A stretch of 64,000 nt of DNA, taken from NCBI GenBank assembly GCA_035554115.1, contig DATMIW010000071.1:4144-68143 (forward strand), written 5' to 3'. This document shows positions 26,723 to 34,911 of this stretch, in pieces (the stretch's first letter is position 1; each line of letters begins with the position of its first letter). Source of the DNA: CAXTSE01 sp035554115 (GTDB taxonomy: Bacteria > Actinomycetota > Actinomycetes > Actinomycetales > Microbacteriaceae). The notes below the pieces were generated by a model. It ran no database searches, was not told the DNA's origin, and worked only from the letters and a program-made list of their open reading frames with translations. The position numbers and the translations under genes are program-made.

Positions 26723-28245
26723 GATGTGAGTCCCTCGGGTGAAGTGCCAAATGCGGCAGACACGATGCTGTCTTCGGGCGCGTCTGCGGGCAGTTCGCAA
26801 CAGATCTGACCGTGCCGCATGACGAGGATTCGATCCCCGAGGCCCCGTACCTCGTCGATATCGCTGGAAATGACGATCACAGCAACTCCGCTGCGCGCGA
26901 GATTGTCTAGCAGCTGATACATAGCGAGCCGTGCACCGACGTCAACTCCTCGGGTCGGCTCGTCGGCAATAAGAACTTTGGGTGTTCGGACGAGGCAGCG
27001 TCCGAACACGATCTTCTGTTGATTGCCGCCCGAATAGTCGCCGGATGCCTTCTCCGTGTCGAGCGGCCGCAGCTCGAGCTGCTCAGCGATGTCGTAGGTG
27101 AAGGACTTCTCCTTCTTCGAGTGGATCAAGCCGAAGGGGTTCAGGTACGGCAGGGCCGCGATGGTGAGGTTCTCGCGCACTGATCGCAAGGCAAACAACC
27201 CCTCGTCTTTGCGATCCTCAGAGAGATACGCGACGCCCGCCTTGATTGCGTCAGCTGGCGATCGAAACTTTCGTTCCTCGCCCTCCAGATGCAAGCTGCC
27301 ACGGGTTCGCCTGTCGCGACCCACGATGAGCCGCGCGAGTTCGCTACGTCCACTGCCGATGAGTCCAAAGACAGAGACGATCTCGCCCGGCCTGAATTCC
27401 AGGCTTGCGCCCTTCACCACTCCTCCGGCGAAATCGTCGACGACGAGCACCGGCTCGGATGCGCCTGCTTTGCGCTTGTCCGGATAGACCGAGCTGATTT
27501 CACGCCCCAACATGCCGCTGATGAGGGTATCGGCCGTCTCCGCCGCCGCCGGAGACGAGCGCACGTGTTTGCCGTCCTTGAAGATCGACACGGTATCGGC
27601 GAGTTCGAGTACTTCATCGAGGTAGTGCGAGACGAAGACGATAGTTGTACCTCCGTCACGGAGTCGTCGGAGCGTGGCGTAGAGGTGCTCGCACTCGAGG
27701 AGGGTAAGGGGCGCCGTGGGCTCGTCGAGGATGATGATCCGTGCGTCGTAGGCCATCGCCCGCATGATCTCAACCATCTGTTGATCGGCGAGCGGGAGTG
27801 TGTCGACCCGAAGGTGCCCGTCAAGATCGGACCCGCAGTCATCGAGCAGACGGCGGAAGCGCGCCCGCAGCTCCGGCAATTTTTGCGTTCCGCGCGATCC
27901 CAGGAAGATGTTGTCGAACACGGAGAGGGTCGGCACGAGCGAGATCTCCTGATGCACCATGGCTACGCCGGAATCCAATGCCTCTCGAGGGGAGCGAAAT
28001 CTCATCGCCTCTCCGTTGATGAGCACTTCGCCTCCGTCGGGTTGCTCGGCGCCCGCCGCGATTTTGCTCAGTGTGGATTTGCCGGCGCCGTTTTCGCCGA
28101 CGAAGGCATGAATGCGCGCTGGCTCGAGGGTGAGGGATACGCCGGCAAGCGCCACTGCGCCGCCGTATCGTTTTTCGATCGACCGGTACTCGAGCATGGG
28201 TGTGCGCGTTGGGGCCGGTTCGGTTGAGCTACTTAGGAGTGTCAC
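26719..28245 (-). CDS. ABC transporter ATPase, RbsA/MglA type (two nucleotide-binding domains)
   Basis: 508 aa with two fused ATPase domains. First domain: Walker A GENGAGKSTLS, signature LADQQMVEIMRA, Walker B IIILDEPTAPL. The second domain has a degenerate Walker A (GLIGSGRSELAR), as in RbsA, then SGGNQQKIVFGRCL and ADEPTRGVDVGAR. I chose the GTG at 28245 because GAGGA lies 5 nt upstream; the 23 codons further upstream are not protein-like. It lies 69 nt after the binding-protein gene, with a stem-loop between them. Confidence 0.9.
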   Translation of the reverse strand: MTLLSSSTEPAPTRTPMLEYRSIEKRYGGAVALAGVSLTLEPARIHAFVGENGAGKSTLSKIAAGAEQPDGGEVLINGEAMRFRSPREALDSGVAMVHQEISLVPTLSVFDNIFLGSRGTQKLPELRARFRRLLDDCGSDLDGHLRVDTLPLADQQMVEIMRAMAYDARIIILDEPTAPLTLLECEHLYATLRRLRDGGTTIVFVSHYLDEVLELADTVSIFKDGKHVRSSPAAAETADTLISGMLGREISSVYPDKRKAGASEPVLVVDDFAGGVVKGASLEFRPGEIVSVFGLIGSGRSELARLIVGRDRRTRGSLHLEGEERKFRSPADAIKAGVAYLSEDRKDEGLFALRSVRENLTIAALPYLNPFGLIHSKKEKSFTYDIAEQLELRPLDTEKASGDYSGGNQQKIVFGRCLVRTPKVLIADEPTRGVDVGARLAMYQLLDNLARSGVAVIVISSDIDEVRGLGDRILVMRHGQICCELPADAPEDSIVSAAFGTSPEGLTS

Positions 28246-28278
28246 GACTGTCCTCGGGGAGGTATTCGTTTGACTGCA

Positions 28279-28306
28279 GGCGGGCGACGCATATTGGTCG
28301 CCCGCC
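28279..28306 (-). promoter_or_regulatory. Perfect stem-loop between binding-protein and ATPase genes
   Basis: A 10-bp perfect stem (GGCGGGCGAC / GTCGCCCGCC) with an 8-nt loop lies just past the binding-protein stop and before the ATPase start. Such stem-loops after a solute-binding gene often stabilise its mRNA and lower read-through, giving excess binding protein over the membrane components. Confidence 0.65.
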
Positions 28307-28314
28307 CTGTGCAA

Positions 28315-29334
28315 TCAGTAGCCGGGCAGGAAGGAGCTGACGTTGCTCCGGGTCACCGCGACGCCATCTTTCGTGACAGCCGTGAGGTCCAACGACGGGG
28401 TGGCGATTTTGCCGCCGCCGATGGCGGTCAGAAGCATCTTCGTGACCCTGATCGCCGATTCCTTCGGAATATAGGCGATTGTCGCGAACTGGGTGCCTTT
28501 CGTGATGCGCTCCAGCGCAGCTGCGGTTCCCCCCGTTCCGATCACCTGGACCGTGTCCGATTTGCCCTGACGCGCAAGCTCGGCGACCACTCCTGTAGCG
28601 GTTTCGTCGTCGTCGACGACGATGACGTTGATCTCGGGAGCCGTCTGCAGGAGTGACTGGGTGGCAGAAATTCCGCCGTCGGCGTTACTGAAGCCGCCTT
28701 CGACTTCGCCCGCTATCTCGAGAGAGGGGTGCTTCGCGACCTGGTCGCGCCATGCCTGACGCGCCACAGCTTGGTCAGGGTAGGCGGGGTCGCCGGTGAC
28801 CGCTCCGATGACACATTTGGCTGCGTCCTTGCAAGCCTTGAGGACGAGCTTGGCCTGTTCGGCCACAAGGGTGTTCTGATCGGCGTAGATTTGCGCGACT
28901 ATCCCCTTGGTCTGGATGCCTGTGGCCCCCAGCTTCGGGCCGACTTGCACGTCCAGCGAGGCTACTTTGATGCCAGCGGCCGCAGCCTGGGTCACACACG
29001 GAACAGCGGTGGGGCCCGAAACAGGGATGATGATGATTCCCGAATACTTGCCGCTAGAAATCGCCGTGTCGCACTGCGATTGCTGGCGCGCGGGATCGTA
29101 GTCGGCCGAGAACGAGTCGACCTTGTATCCGGCGGCCTTGGCGGTCTCCGTGATCCCTTCGCGTTCGGCCACGACGTAGGTAGCATCCGGTGAACCGGCG
29201 AGGAAAGCGATGCCTTTGACCGGGCCGCCGGCCGGGTCGTCTGTCGACGACCCGGCGCACCCGACAAGCGTCAAGGCCGTGATCGCGAGGGCAGCTGTCA
29301 CACCGGCGATCTTGGATTTATGTGTGTAACTCAT
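28315..29334 (-). CDS. Sugar-type ABC solute-binding lipoprotein
   Basis: 339 aa, periplasmic-binding-protein-like type I (RbsB fold). MSYTHKSKIAGVTAALAITA continues to the lipobox LTLVGC; the mature protein starts CAGSSTDDPAGG. Later parts include IIIPVSGPTAVPCVTQAAAA and VIVVDDDETATGVV, typical of this fold. Two small Cys pairs in the mature part (about DAAKC and TQA..CDT) could form a disulfide. It supplies ligand to the permease; the ligand is unknown. The gene follows the LigM-like gene by 35 nt. Confidence 0.9.
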   Translation of the reverse strand: MSYTHKSKIAGVTAALAITALTLVGCAGSSTDDPAGGPVKGIAFLAGSPDATYVVAEREGITETAKAAGYKVDSFSADYDPARQQSQCDTAISSGKYSGIIIIPVSGPTAVPCVTQAAAAGIKVASLDVQVGPKLGATGIQTKGIVAQIYADQNTLVAEQAKLVLKACKDAAKCVIGAVTGDPAYPDQAVARQAWRDQVAKHPSLEIAGEVEGGFSNADGGISATQSLLQTAPEINVIVVDDDETATGVVAELARQGKSDTVQVIGTGGTAAALERITKGTQFATIAYIPKESAIRVTKMLLTAIGGGKIATPSLDLTAVTKDGVAVTRSNVSSFLPGY

Positions 29335-29369
29335 CTTTGAGTCTCCAATCAGGTTGTGTGTTGCAGGGG

Positions 29370-30749
29370 TTATTTGCGGTAGCGATCCCGAGCGAAGGAA
29401 TCGAACGGCGAAGGTGCGACTGTCGCGCGGATCTGCACCTGGCGGTGAGGCTCGACGTTGTCGCGAGGAATTGTGAGGCTGTCTCCCCACAGCAGGATCA
29501 CCTCGGTCCCGGGCTCCGCATGCTCCGGCGCGATCGCCGCAAGCGAGACGAAGCTGCGATGCGGTGCGAGGTATGCGTACTGCACGCTGTAGCCGACGTG
29601 CTGACCGTCGACCAAGAGCGAGTCGTAGTGCGTGAGCGCATAGGCGCTGAAGCCGGCGTCATTGATGTCAATCGGCTGAGGCGCCAGGCCCTCTTCGGGC
29701 CGAAGCATGCTGCCAAACACGTTGGCAAAGTCTTCGTCGTTCCAGACAAGAGCCACCTTCTGAAGCGCGGGAGGCGTGTCGGCAATCGCTTCGAGAGCTT
29801 CGCGGCCGATGAATTCGTGATCGAAGGCGACAAAGTTGGCGTAGCCGATGTCGAAGGGAGTGACGTAGTAGTCCTCAATGTTCTCCGAATCGAAGCTGCC
29901 GCCCAAAGAGCCGACGATGTCGGCTGGCGCCCACTCGCGGAATCCCTCGGTTCCCGTTCCGCTGTAGAACGCGGGAACTTCATTTCCGAACCATCCCGAT
30001 TCGAGGTTCGCCGTCCAGTAGGCGAGGAAGCCGACCTCGTGAAGATCGTGCGCTTCGCCAGCCGCGGCAATTGCGGCCCAGACCTCGGGACCCTCTTCCC
30101 AGGGGCCGAAGAGCTCGAAGCCCGGCTTGCCTGCCATACCGTGTCGCAGGCCACGCACGGTGTGGCCGGCAATCGTCATCTCGGCGACATGGAAGAAGCG
30201 TGTGGGCGGGATTTCCGCGCCTGTCGCTGCAGCCAGGATCGCAAGTGCGTTGGGCCCCTGGATCTCGTAGCGGTAGTGGACAGGATTGCCACCATCGCGG
30301 AAAGGCGTGCTGGGGTCGACGACCAGCGTCAAGTCGTCATCGCCGTGTTCGAGGTGGTACTGAGTCCACACCGAGACAGGCACGTCGGCGATGAGCTGGA
30401 AGTCTTGCTCGCCGTGGCGAATCAGGATGCCATCGCCGATCATGTGCCCGTCGGCGTTGGTCGCGATGAACTGCTTAGCGGTTCCGGGTGCGAAGCCGAC
30501 GAAGGAGTTCACGGCCAAACGGCTCAGCGCCTTTTCGGCATCCGGACCGCTCACGAACAGGTCGTACATGTGGTGGGACTGGTCCATCAGGGCCGCCGAG
30601 TCGTGCCAGGCGGACTGCTCGCTGCGCCAGTTGGTGAACTGCGGGGTGAGCCCATCGATGACGAGCGGCAGCGTGAAAGGAACGCTGCGCAGCGCGCGGA
30701 CGGGATCCGGAGCCGAGGAGAGGAGGTCCTGGATAGTGCGGTGTGTCAT
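29370..30749 (-). CDS. GcvT-family tetrahydrofolate-dependent O-demethylase (LigM/DesA-like)
   Basis: 459 aa, single GcvT-type fold. From memory of the family, FTNWRSEQSAWHDSAALMDQ, SHHMYDLFVSGPDA, IQGPNALAI, RGLRHGMAGKPGFELFGPWE and SFDSENIEDYYVTPFDIGY are close to vanillate/syringate O-demethylases LigM and DesA, much closer than to glycine-cleavage T-protein. These transfer an aryl-O-methyl group to tetrahydrofolate. No MTHFR (metF) or formyl-THF synthetase gene lies nearby, which LigM operons often have. The gene sits 4 nt after the hydrolase gene. Confidence 0.85.
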   Translation of the reverse strand: MTHRTIQDLLSSAPDPVRALRSVPFTLPLVIDGLTPQFTNWRSEQSAWHDSAALMDQSHHMYDLFVSGPDAEKALSRLAVNSFVGFAPGTAKQFIATNADGHMIGDGILIRHGEQDFQLIADVPVSVWTQYHLEHGDDDLTLVVDPSTPFRDGGNPVHYRYEIQGPNALAILAAATGAEIPPTRFFHVAEMTIAGHTVRGLRHGMAGKPGFELFGPWEEGPEVWAAIAAAGEAHDLHEVGFLAYWTANLESGWFGNEVPAFYSGTGTEGFREWAPADIVGSLGGSFDSENIEDYYVTPFDIGYANFVAFDHEFIGREALEAIADTPPALQKVALVWNDEDFANVFGSMLRPEEGLAPQPIDINDAGFSAYALTHYDSLLVDGQHVGYSVQYAYLAPHRSFVSLAAIAPEHAEPGTEVILLWGDSLTIPRDNVEPHRQVQIRATVAPSPFDSFARDRYRK

Positions 30750-30753
30750 CTGT

Positions 30754-31590
30754 TTATTTGCCTGTCTGGTTGAAGGGGTGGATGAGGTCGGCGATTTTCT
30801 GTGGTTCTTGAAGGATGAGGAGATGCTCGGTGTCGACGTCGTCTCCCTCAACGCGCGTGAGGAGCGCACCGGGGATTAGTTCGGCATAGCGGCGACCGAT
30901 GGATGCGGCGAGCATCCGTTCGTGCTGTGGCACCAGCACGCGGGTCGGCACACTGATCCGCGGCAGATGCTGCTCGAGCTTCAGGTCATAGCGGGGGTTC
31001 CAACTCAGCAATGCCTCTGTCGTGAGTTCCGCATAGGCGCGTACTGCCTGCTCGATCGGGTCACCCTCATCGAAAATTCCGGACCAGCGAGCCGCGTCAG
31101 GCCCGAGCATGGCCTCGGCCGCTTGCTCGGGTTCGAGACGGAAGATGTCGACAACGTCACCGTCTTCGTCCTGCGGTCGAAGGCCGCTGGGAGCGATGAG
31201 CGTCAGCGATTCGAGACGTTCGGGGTAGACGGCCGCGAACTCCGCGGCGAGCCAGCCGCCGAATCCATGGCCGACCAGGTGGACCTTCCCGAGCTTCAGG
31301 GTGTCGAGCAGGTCGCGGTAATGCAGCACGACATCGCGGAAGTCGGCAAGCCATGCCGGTCGAGCCGTGTCTCCGAATCCGGGGTGTTCCGGAGCAATCA
31401 CGTCAAAGCGGGTGGCCAGCGCGTCGTGGAAGGGAAGCCAGCGGCGAGTGAGAGCTGCGCCATGAAAGTAGAGAAGGGGCTCTCCGCTCCCCGCGCGCCG
31501 ATACGCGACGTCGAGGTCATGTACTAGGACGCGCGACGGTGGCGTGTAGTGCGGCCAAGCTTGGGTCTCGGTCATTTGGGTCTCGGTCAT
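30754..31590 (-). CDS. Alpha/beta hydrolase (paralogue A of the cluster pair)
   Basis: 278 aa from the ATG at 31590, which overlaps the upstream stop (ATGA) and has GGAG about 9 nt upstream. Fold motifs: YFHGAALTRRW (oxyanion), APEHPGFGDT, nucleophile in LVGHGFGGWLAAE, SWNPRYDLKLEQHL and DDVDTEHLL (His near the end). The nucleophile elbow is GHGFGG, so the residue at the Ser position is Gly: the catalytic Ser is not visible. It is closely related to the hydrolase at 34073. The N-terminus contains a 15-bp duplication giving MTETQMTETQ. Possible C-C or lactone/ester hydrolase. Confidence 0.85.
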   Translation of the reverse strand: MTETQMTETQAWPHYTPPSRVLVHDLDVAYRRAGSGEPLLYFHGAALTRRWLPFHDALATRFDVIAPEHPGFGDTARPAWLADFRDVVLHYRDLLDTLKLGKVHLVGHGFGGWLAAEFAAVYPERLESLTLIAPSGLRPQDEDGDVVDIFRLEPEQAAEAMLGPDAARWSGIFDEGDPIEQAVRAYAELTTEALLSWNPRYDLKLEQHLPRISVPTRVLVPQHERMLAASIGRRYAELIPGALLTRVEGDDVDTEHLLILQEPQKIADLIHPFNQTGK

Positions 31591-32594
31591 TTCTGTCGCT
31601 CCGTTTCGCGGGAGGCGGGCCTGTCTGCCGGGTGCCGGTATGTAGCAGGCGGGAGCCATGCCGCCGTATGGAAGCCGGGTGCCGCCTCCCGGATGTCCTC
31701 GAGTCGTGCGACCGGCACCACATCTGTGATGCGGCCACCCGGAAATGGGCGGTGTTCGAGGTGAAGCTCGGGATCGCCCGAGATGGTAACTTCGTCGACC
31801 GTGGTTGCGCCCTCGTCAAGCAGGGCGGTGACGATGGTCCCGCGGAGCTTCACGCCCTCCAAGGTGTGAACGATGGAGGTCTCGGAGAAGCCCACCAGCT
31901 CTCCCGCCTCGACGGTGCGGTCGGCTGATCGCCACACCGTTGCGACATCTCTCGTGACTGGCCGGATGTCTCGCTCAATTTCGCCGGGCGTCAGGCCCAG
32001 CCGCGTGGCTAAGACTCGCAGCGGTCCGCCGAGTACCGGAGCATCGAGAGACAGCACTTCGTCGCGAAGGCGCACGAACTCCGACTCCGGCAATCCCGCG
32101 CCGAGATGCTGGGCGACAGACACGGCGAGCGAATCGAGATCGACGTGATGGGTGATCGTCACCGAGTCAATTCGAGCCATCGAGGCCGCCGCAACGGCAG
32201 GTACATGCACCCACCAGACGTCTTGGACGCCGGTGCCGAGCATCCGAACTCCGTGCTGCTTGGCGAGGGAGTCGAGGCGCTCGCGCCATTCGCGCGGGGG
32301 ATCGAATGCGTCCGGATGGATGGTGACGACATCGAGACCGCGAGCGAGCAGTTCTCGGGCTATTTCTTCGAGGCCCGCGAGGTCGACGGGCGCGGTGACG
32401 ACGGCGGCGTCAGCTGTCAGATCTGGCGCGAGCTCGGCGACGTCGGCGCGGGCATGATCCGATGATGCGAACCCTGTGACGGGGCGACCCGCGAGGGCAG
32501 GATCGACAATCGCGACCACGTCATGGCCTCGCTCGGCCGCGAGGGTGGCGATCCGTCGTCCGTGCATGCCGAATCCGACGAATATGAGTCTCAT
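31587..32594 (-). CDS. DapB-like NAD(P)-dependent dehydrogenase
   Basis: 335 aa. N-terminal Rossmann motif is VGFGMHGRRIATLAAERG (about 5-22), followed by VVAIVDPALAG and a C-terminal domain resembling 2,4-diaminopentanoate dehydrogenase/DapB-type oxidoreductases (GTGVQDVWWVHVPAVAAA then ITHHVDLDSL). The enzyme probably reduces or oxidises a carbonyl/imine intermediate. Both ends overlap neighbours by 4 nt, placing it between the monooxygenase and the hydrolase. Confidence 0.75.
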   Translation of the reverse strand: MRLIFVGFGMHGRRIATLAAERGHDVVAIVDPALAGRPVTGFASSDHARADVAELAPDLTADAAVVTAPVDLAGLEEIARELLARGLDVVTIHPDAFDPPREWRERLDSLAKQHGVRMLGTGVQDVWWVHVPAVAAASMARIDSVTITHHVDLDSLAVSVAQHLGAGLPESEFVRLRDEVLSLDAPVLGGPLRVLATRLGLTPGEIERDIRPVTRDVATVWRSADRTVEAGELVGFSETSIVHTLEGVKLRGTIVTALLDEGATTVDEVTISGDPELHLEHRPFPGGRITDVVPVARLEDIREAAPGFHTAAWLPPATYRHPADRPASRETERQK

Positions 32595-33895
32595 GAGGGC
32601 CGCGCCATCGTCGGTGCGGTGAAGGCATCGACCGTGCCGAGATCCGGCAATGTCACGGAGGGGCGACCGAGAGTGCCTCCTTCGCGTGCAACGGCCTCGA
32701 CGATGTTCGAGTGGCCGACGGGGGGAGTTCGCGACCAGATGGGCGCGCCGTCCGGTGCTCGGAACGCGGGGATGACCTCCTCGGCCAGTAGGGTCAGCGA
32801 TTTTTCCTTTTGCCAGAGCGGGAGGCTCGAGGTGTCGAGCACGACCGCTCCGGCACCGAGCTGGTCGGTGAGGTCGAGGAGGCGTTTACGCACAGTTTCG
32901 GGTGAGCCTGCGACGAGCCAGTTCTCTTCGATCAGGCGCTCCCACGTCATTTTCGCGGGGTCGGCATCTTCGCTGCGGTATCCACCGCCCAGTACGCCAC
33001 GGAGTCCGGCTTCTGACTGGTATCCCGGCGGGAAGGAGTCGGCAAAGGGGTGGCTGAAGACATTTTGGTACTGCCAGAGCAGCATCGGCTCGTATTCGCG
33101 ACGGGCTTGCTCATCGGTCTCCGCCACATACACCTGAAAGAATGCGGCGATCTGTTCGCGCGGGGGTTCATAGCCGTGGTTGCGGCATAGCTGGCGGAAG
33201 AGCTCGGTGTTCTTCAGCAGCAGATCCCAGGGCACGAAGACGGTCTGGTACACGTAGTGGTTCTCGGCAGCTAGCTCGAGCGACTCGCGTGAGCCCGCTG
33301 CGGGAATCCAGATGGGCGGATGCGGCGTCTGCACCGGCTTGGGCCACAGGTTGACGTGCGGCACATGAAAGTGGTCGCCGTTCCACGCGAAAGGGCCGTC
33401 GTCGGTAAGGGCCCGAATGAACAGGTCGTGGGCTTCACGATGACGCGAGCGTGCCTGCGCCGGGTTGGGGATCCCATAGGAGTGGTACTGAGATCCGACG
33501 CCGAGAGGAAGTCCCACCGACAGTCGGCCGCGTGAAACCAGATCGGCGAATGCCACCTCTTCAGCCATCCGTACAGGCGACAGATACGCGTTGAGAATCG
33601 GGCCGACCGCATTAATACGGATACCGGACGTCTGTCCCGCAACCCAGGCGGCAGCCTGAAGAGCGTTCCCGACAATTCCTACCGCACCGCCGTGTTGTTC
33701 CGTGAGGGTGGCTCCGTCGAAGCCGAGGCGTTCGAGGAGCTGGACGGTCTGCAGGATCTCATCGAGCACACGACGGGAGCGCTCGGGCCGCCCGTAGGTG
33801 GTCGGAAGGTCGATGGTGAGCGTCTGACCGTCTGCCAGGGCAGGCAGGGCCGTATAGCTGACGTCACAGGTTGCATGGAACTCAAGATGGGCCAC
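32591..33895 (-). CDS. LLM-class flavin-dependent monooxygenase (paralogue A)
   Basis: 434 aa, luciferase-like TIM barrel. ERLGFDGATLTEQHGGAVG, SPVRMAEEVAFADLVSRGRL and WLVAGSPETVRKRLLDL are typical of the family, which uses reduced FMN and oxygen for hydroxylation or Baeyer-Villiger-type attack. GTG start at 33895 with GGAGA about 7 nt upstream. It is the first gene of the ten-gene minus-strand operon, directly behind the promoter at 33969-33997. A paralogue lies at 34912. Confidence 0.88.
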   Translation of the reverse strand: MAHLEFHATCDVSYTALPALADGQTLTIDLPTTYGRPERSRRVLDEILQTVQLLERLGFDGATLTEQHGGAVGIVGNALQAAAWVAGQTSGIRINAVGPILNAYLSPVRMAEEVAFADLVSRGRLSVGLPLGVGSQYHSYGIPNPAQARSRHREAHDLFIRALTDDGPFAWNGDHFHVPHVNLWPKPVQTPHPPIWIPAAGSRESLELAAENHYVYQTVFVPWDLLLKNTELFRQLCRNHGYEPPREQIAAFFQVYVAETDEQARREYEPMLLWQYQNVFSHPFADSFPPGYQSEAGLRGVLGGGYRSEDADPAKMTWERLIEENWLVAGSPETVRKRLLDLTDQLGAGAVVLDTSSLPLWQKEKSLTLLAEEVIPAFRAPDGAPIWSRTPPVGHSNIVEAVAREGGTLGRPSVTLPDLGTVDAFTAPTMARPS

Positions 33896-33959
33896 GTTGC
33901 CGTCTCCGAAGGGGATACACCTGCTCGAAAATGGCTCGCAAGCTAGCGATTATTATCAA

Positions 33960-33980
33960 GCTACCTGAAACATAGGTAGC
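33960..33980. promoter_or_regulatory. Operator-like palindrome over the -10 box
   Basis: GCTACCT-N7-AGGTAGC is a perfect 7-bp inverted repeat whose spacer holds most of the -10 box of the minus-strand promoter. Bound protein would block that promoter. The MarR-family protein at 36278 is the nearest regulator. A further small palindrome (TCTTGTCAAGA, 33989-33999) covers the -35 box. Confidence 0.68.
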
Positions 33981-33997
33981 CAGCTCGGTCTTGTCAA
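33969..33997 (-). promoter_or_regulatory. Promoter of the ten-gene catabolic operon
   Basis: On the minus strand TTGACA (33997-33992) and TATGTT (33974-33969) are separated by exactly 17 bp, matching the sigma-70-type consensus well. Transcription would start near 33962 and lead into the LLM monooxygenase gene. Confidence 0.65.
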
Positions 33998-34015
33998 GAC
34001 TCCTATTTATAATGA

Positions 34016-34058
34016 TTGACGTCGAGACTGCCTCGCTCTACTATCAAGGCAATTGATA
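34016..34058 (+). promoter_or_regulatory. Plus-strand promoter with overlapping operator
   Basis: TTGACG (34016-34021), a 17-bp spacer and TACTAT (34039-34044) form a plausible promoter for the plus-strand operon. TATCAA-N5-TTGATA (34042-34058), a perfect 6-bp palindrome, overlaps the -10 box and the likely start site. Confidence 0.58.
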
Positions 34059-34072
34059 ACAATGAGGATGTC

Positions 34073-34903
34073 ATGACTGACCAAAAATCACCGAGTGAAG
34101 ATCGCTGGCCTCACTACACAGCGCCGGAATTTGTTGACGTGGCTGGCACCTCGGTGGCGTATCGTCGCCGCGGCACCGGAGACGCATTGCTTTTCTTGCA
34201 CGGCCTCGGGCCGACGCGGATTTGGCAACCGATGCTGGAACAGTTGGCCGGGATTCACGACGTCATCGCCCCGGAGCATCCCGGATTCGGGGACAGTCCG
34301 CTTCCGCGCTGGATCCGAACATTTGACGACCTCGTGCTGCACTACGACGCTTTCCTCGATCTCATGGGCGTCGACCGGGTGCACCTCGTGGGCCACGGCC
34401 TGGGGGGATGGGCAGCAGCCGACCTTGCCCTGCACTATCCGCGTCGCTTCGCGAGCGTGACACTTATCGCACCCAGTGGGGTGAGGCTTGTCGATACACC
34501 GTCCATCGATGTCTTCCGCATGCTCGACCACGAGTTCCGTAGCGCGCTCTTCAACGGGCGGGATGAGCGTTACGCCGAGTTCCTCGATCAGGAGGGGGCG
34601 CCCGAGGATGCGATTCGCGCGCTTGCCGAGGGGATCCCAACGGCGCGACTTTCTTGGAATCCGCGATACGACATCCGACTTGATCACCGACTTGCCCGTA
34701 TCTCGGCACCGTCTCTCGTGCTCGCCGTCGAAGATGACCGCGTTGTGCCGACGAGTAGTGCTGCGCGATTCGCGGAGCTGATCCCGCACTCGACCCTTCA
34801 CACCATTCCTGGCCGTCCCGGCGAACCCAGCTCCCACGCTGTGGCTCTGGAGCAGCCTGACGTTGTCGCGGCGGCTATCGCTGCACACACCACTGCCTCA
34901 TAA
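34073..34903 (+). CDS. Alpha/beta hydrolase (paralogue B of the cluster pair)
   Basis: 276 aa, closely similar to the hydrolase at 30754 along most of its length, including the shared start WPHYT, VIAPEHPGFGDS, SWNPRYDIRLDHRL and LIAPSGVRLVD. The nucleophile elbow reads VGHGLGGW, again with Gly at the usual Ser position. Either the Ser sits elsewhere or both enzymes use a different chemistry. GAGG lies about 7 nt upstream. First gene of the plus-strand operon; the monooxygenase follows 8 nt later. Confidence 0.85.
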   Translation: MTDQKSPSEDRWPHYTAPEFVDVAGTSVAYRRRGTGDALLFLHGLGPTRIWQPMLEQLAGIHDVIAPEHPGFGDSPLPRWIRTFDDLVLHYDAFLDLMGVDRVHLVGHGLGGWAAADLALHYPRRFASVTLIAPSGVRLVDTPSIDVFRMLDHEFRSALFNGRDERYAEFLDQEGAPEDAIRALAEGIPTARLSWNPRYDIRLDHRLARISAPSLVLAVEDDRVVPTSSAARFAELIPHSTLHTIPGRPGEPSSHAVALEQPDVVAAAIAAHTTAS

Positions 34904-34911
34904 GGAGACGC

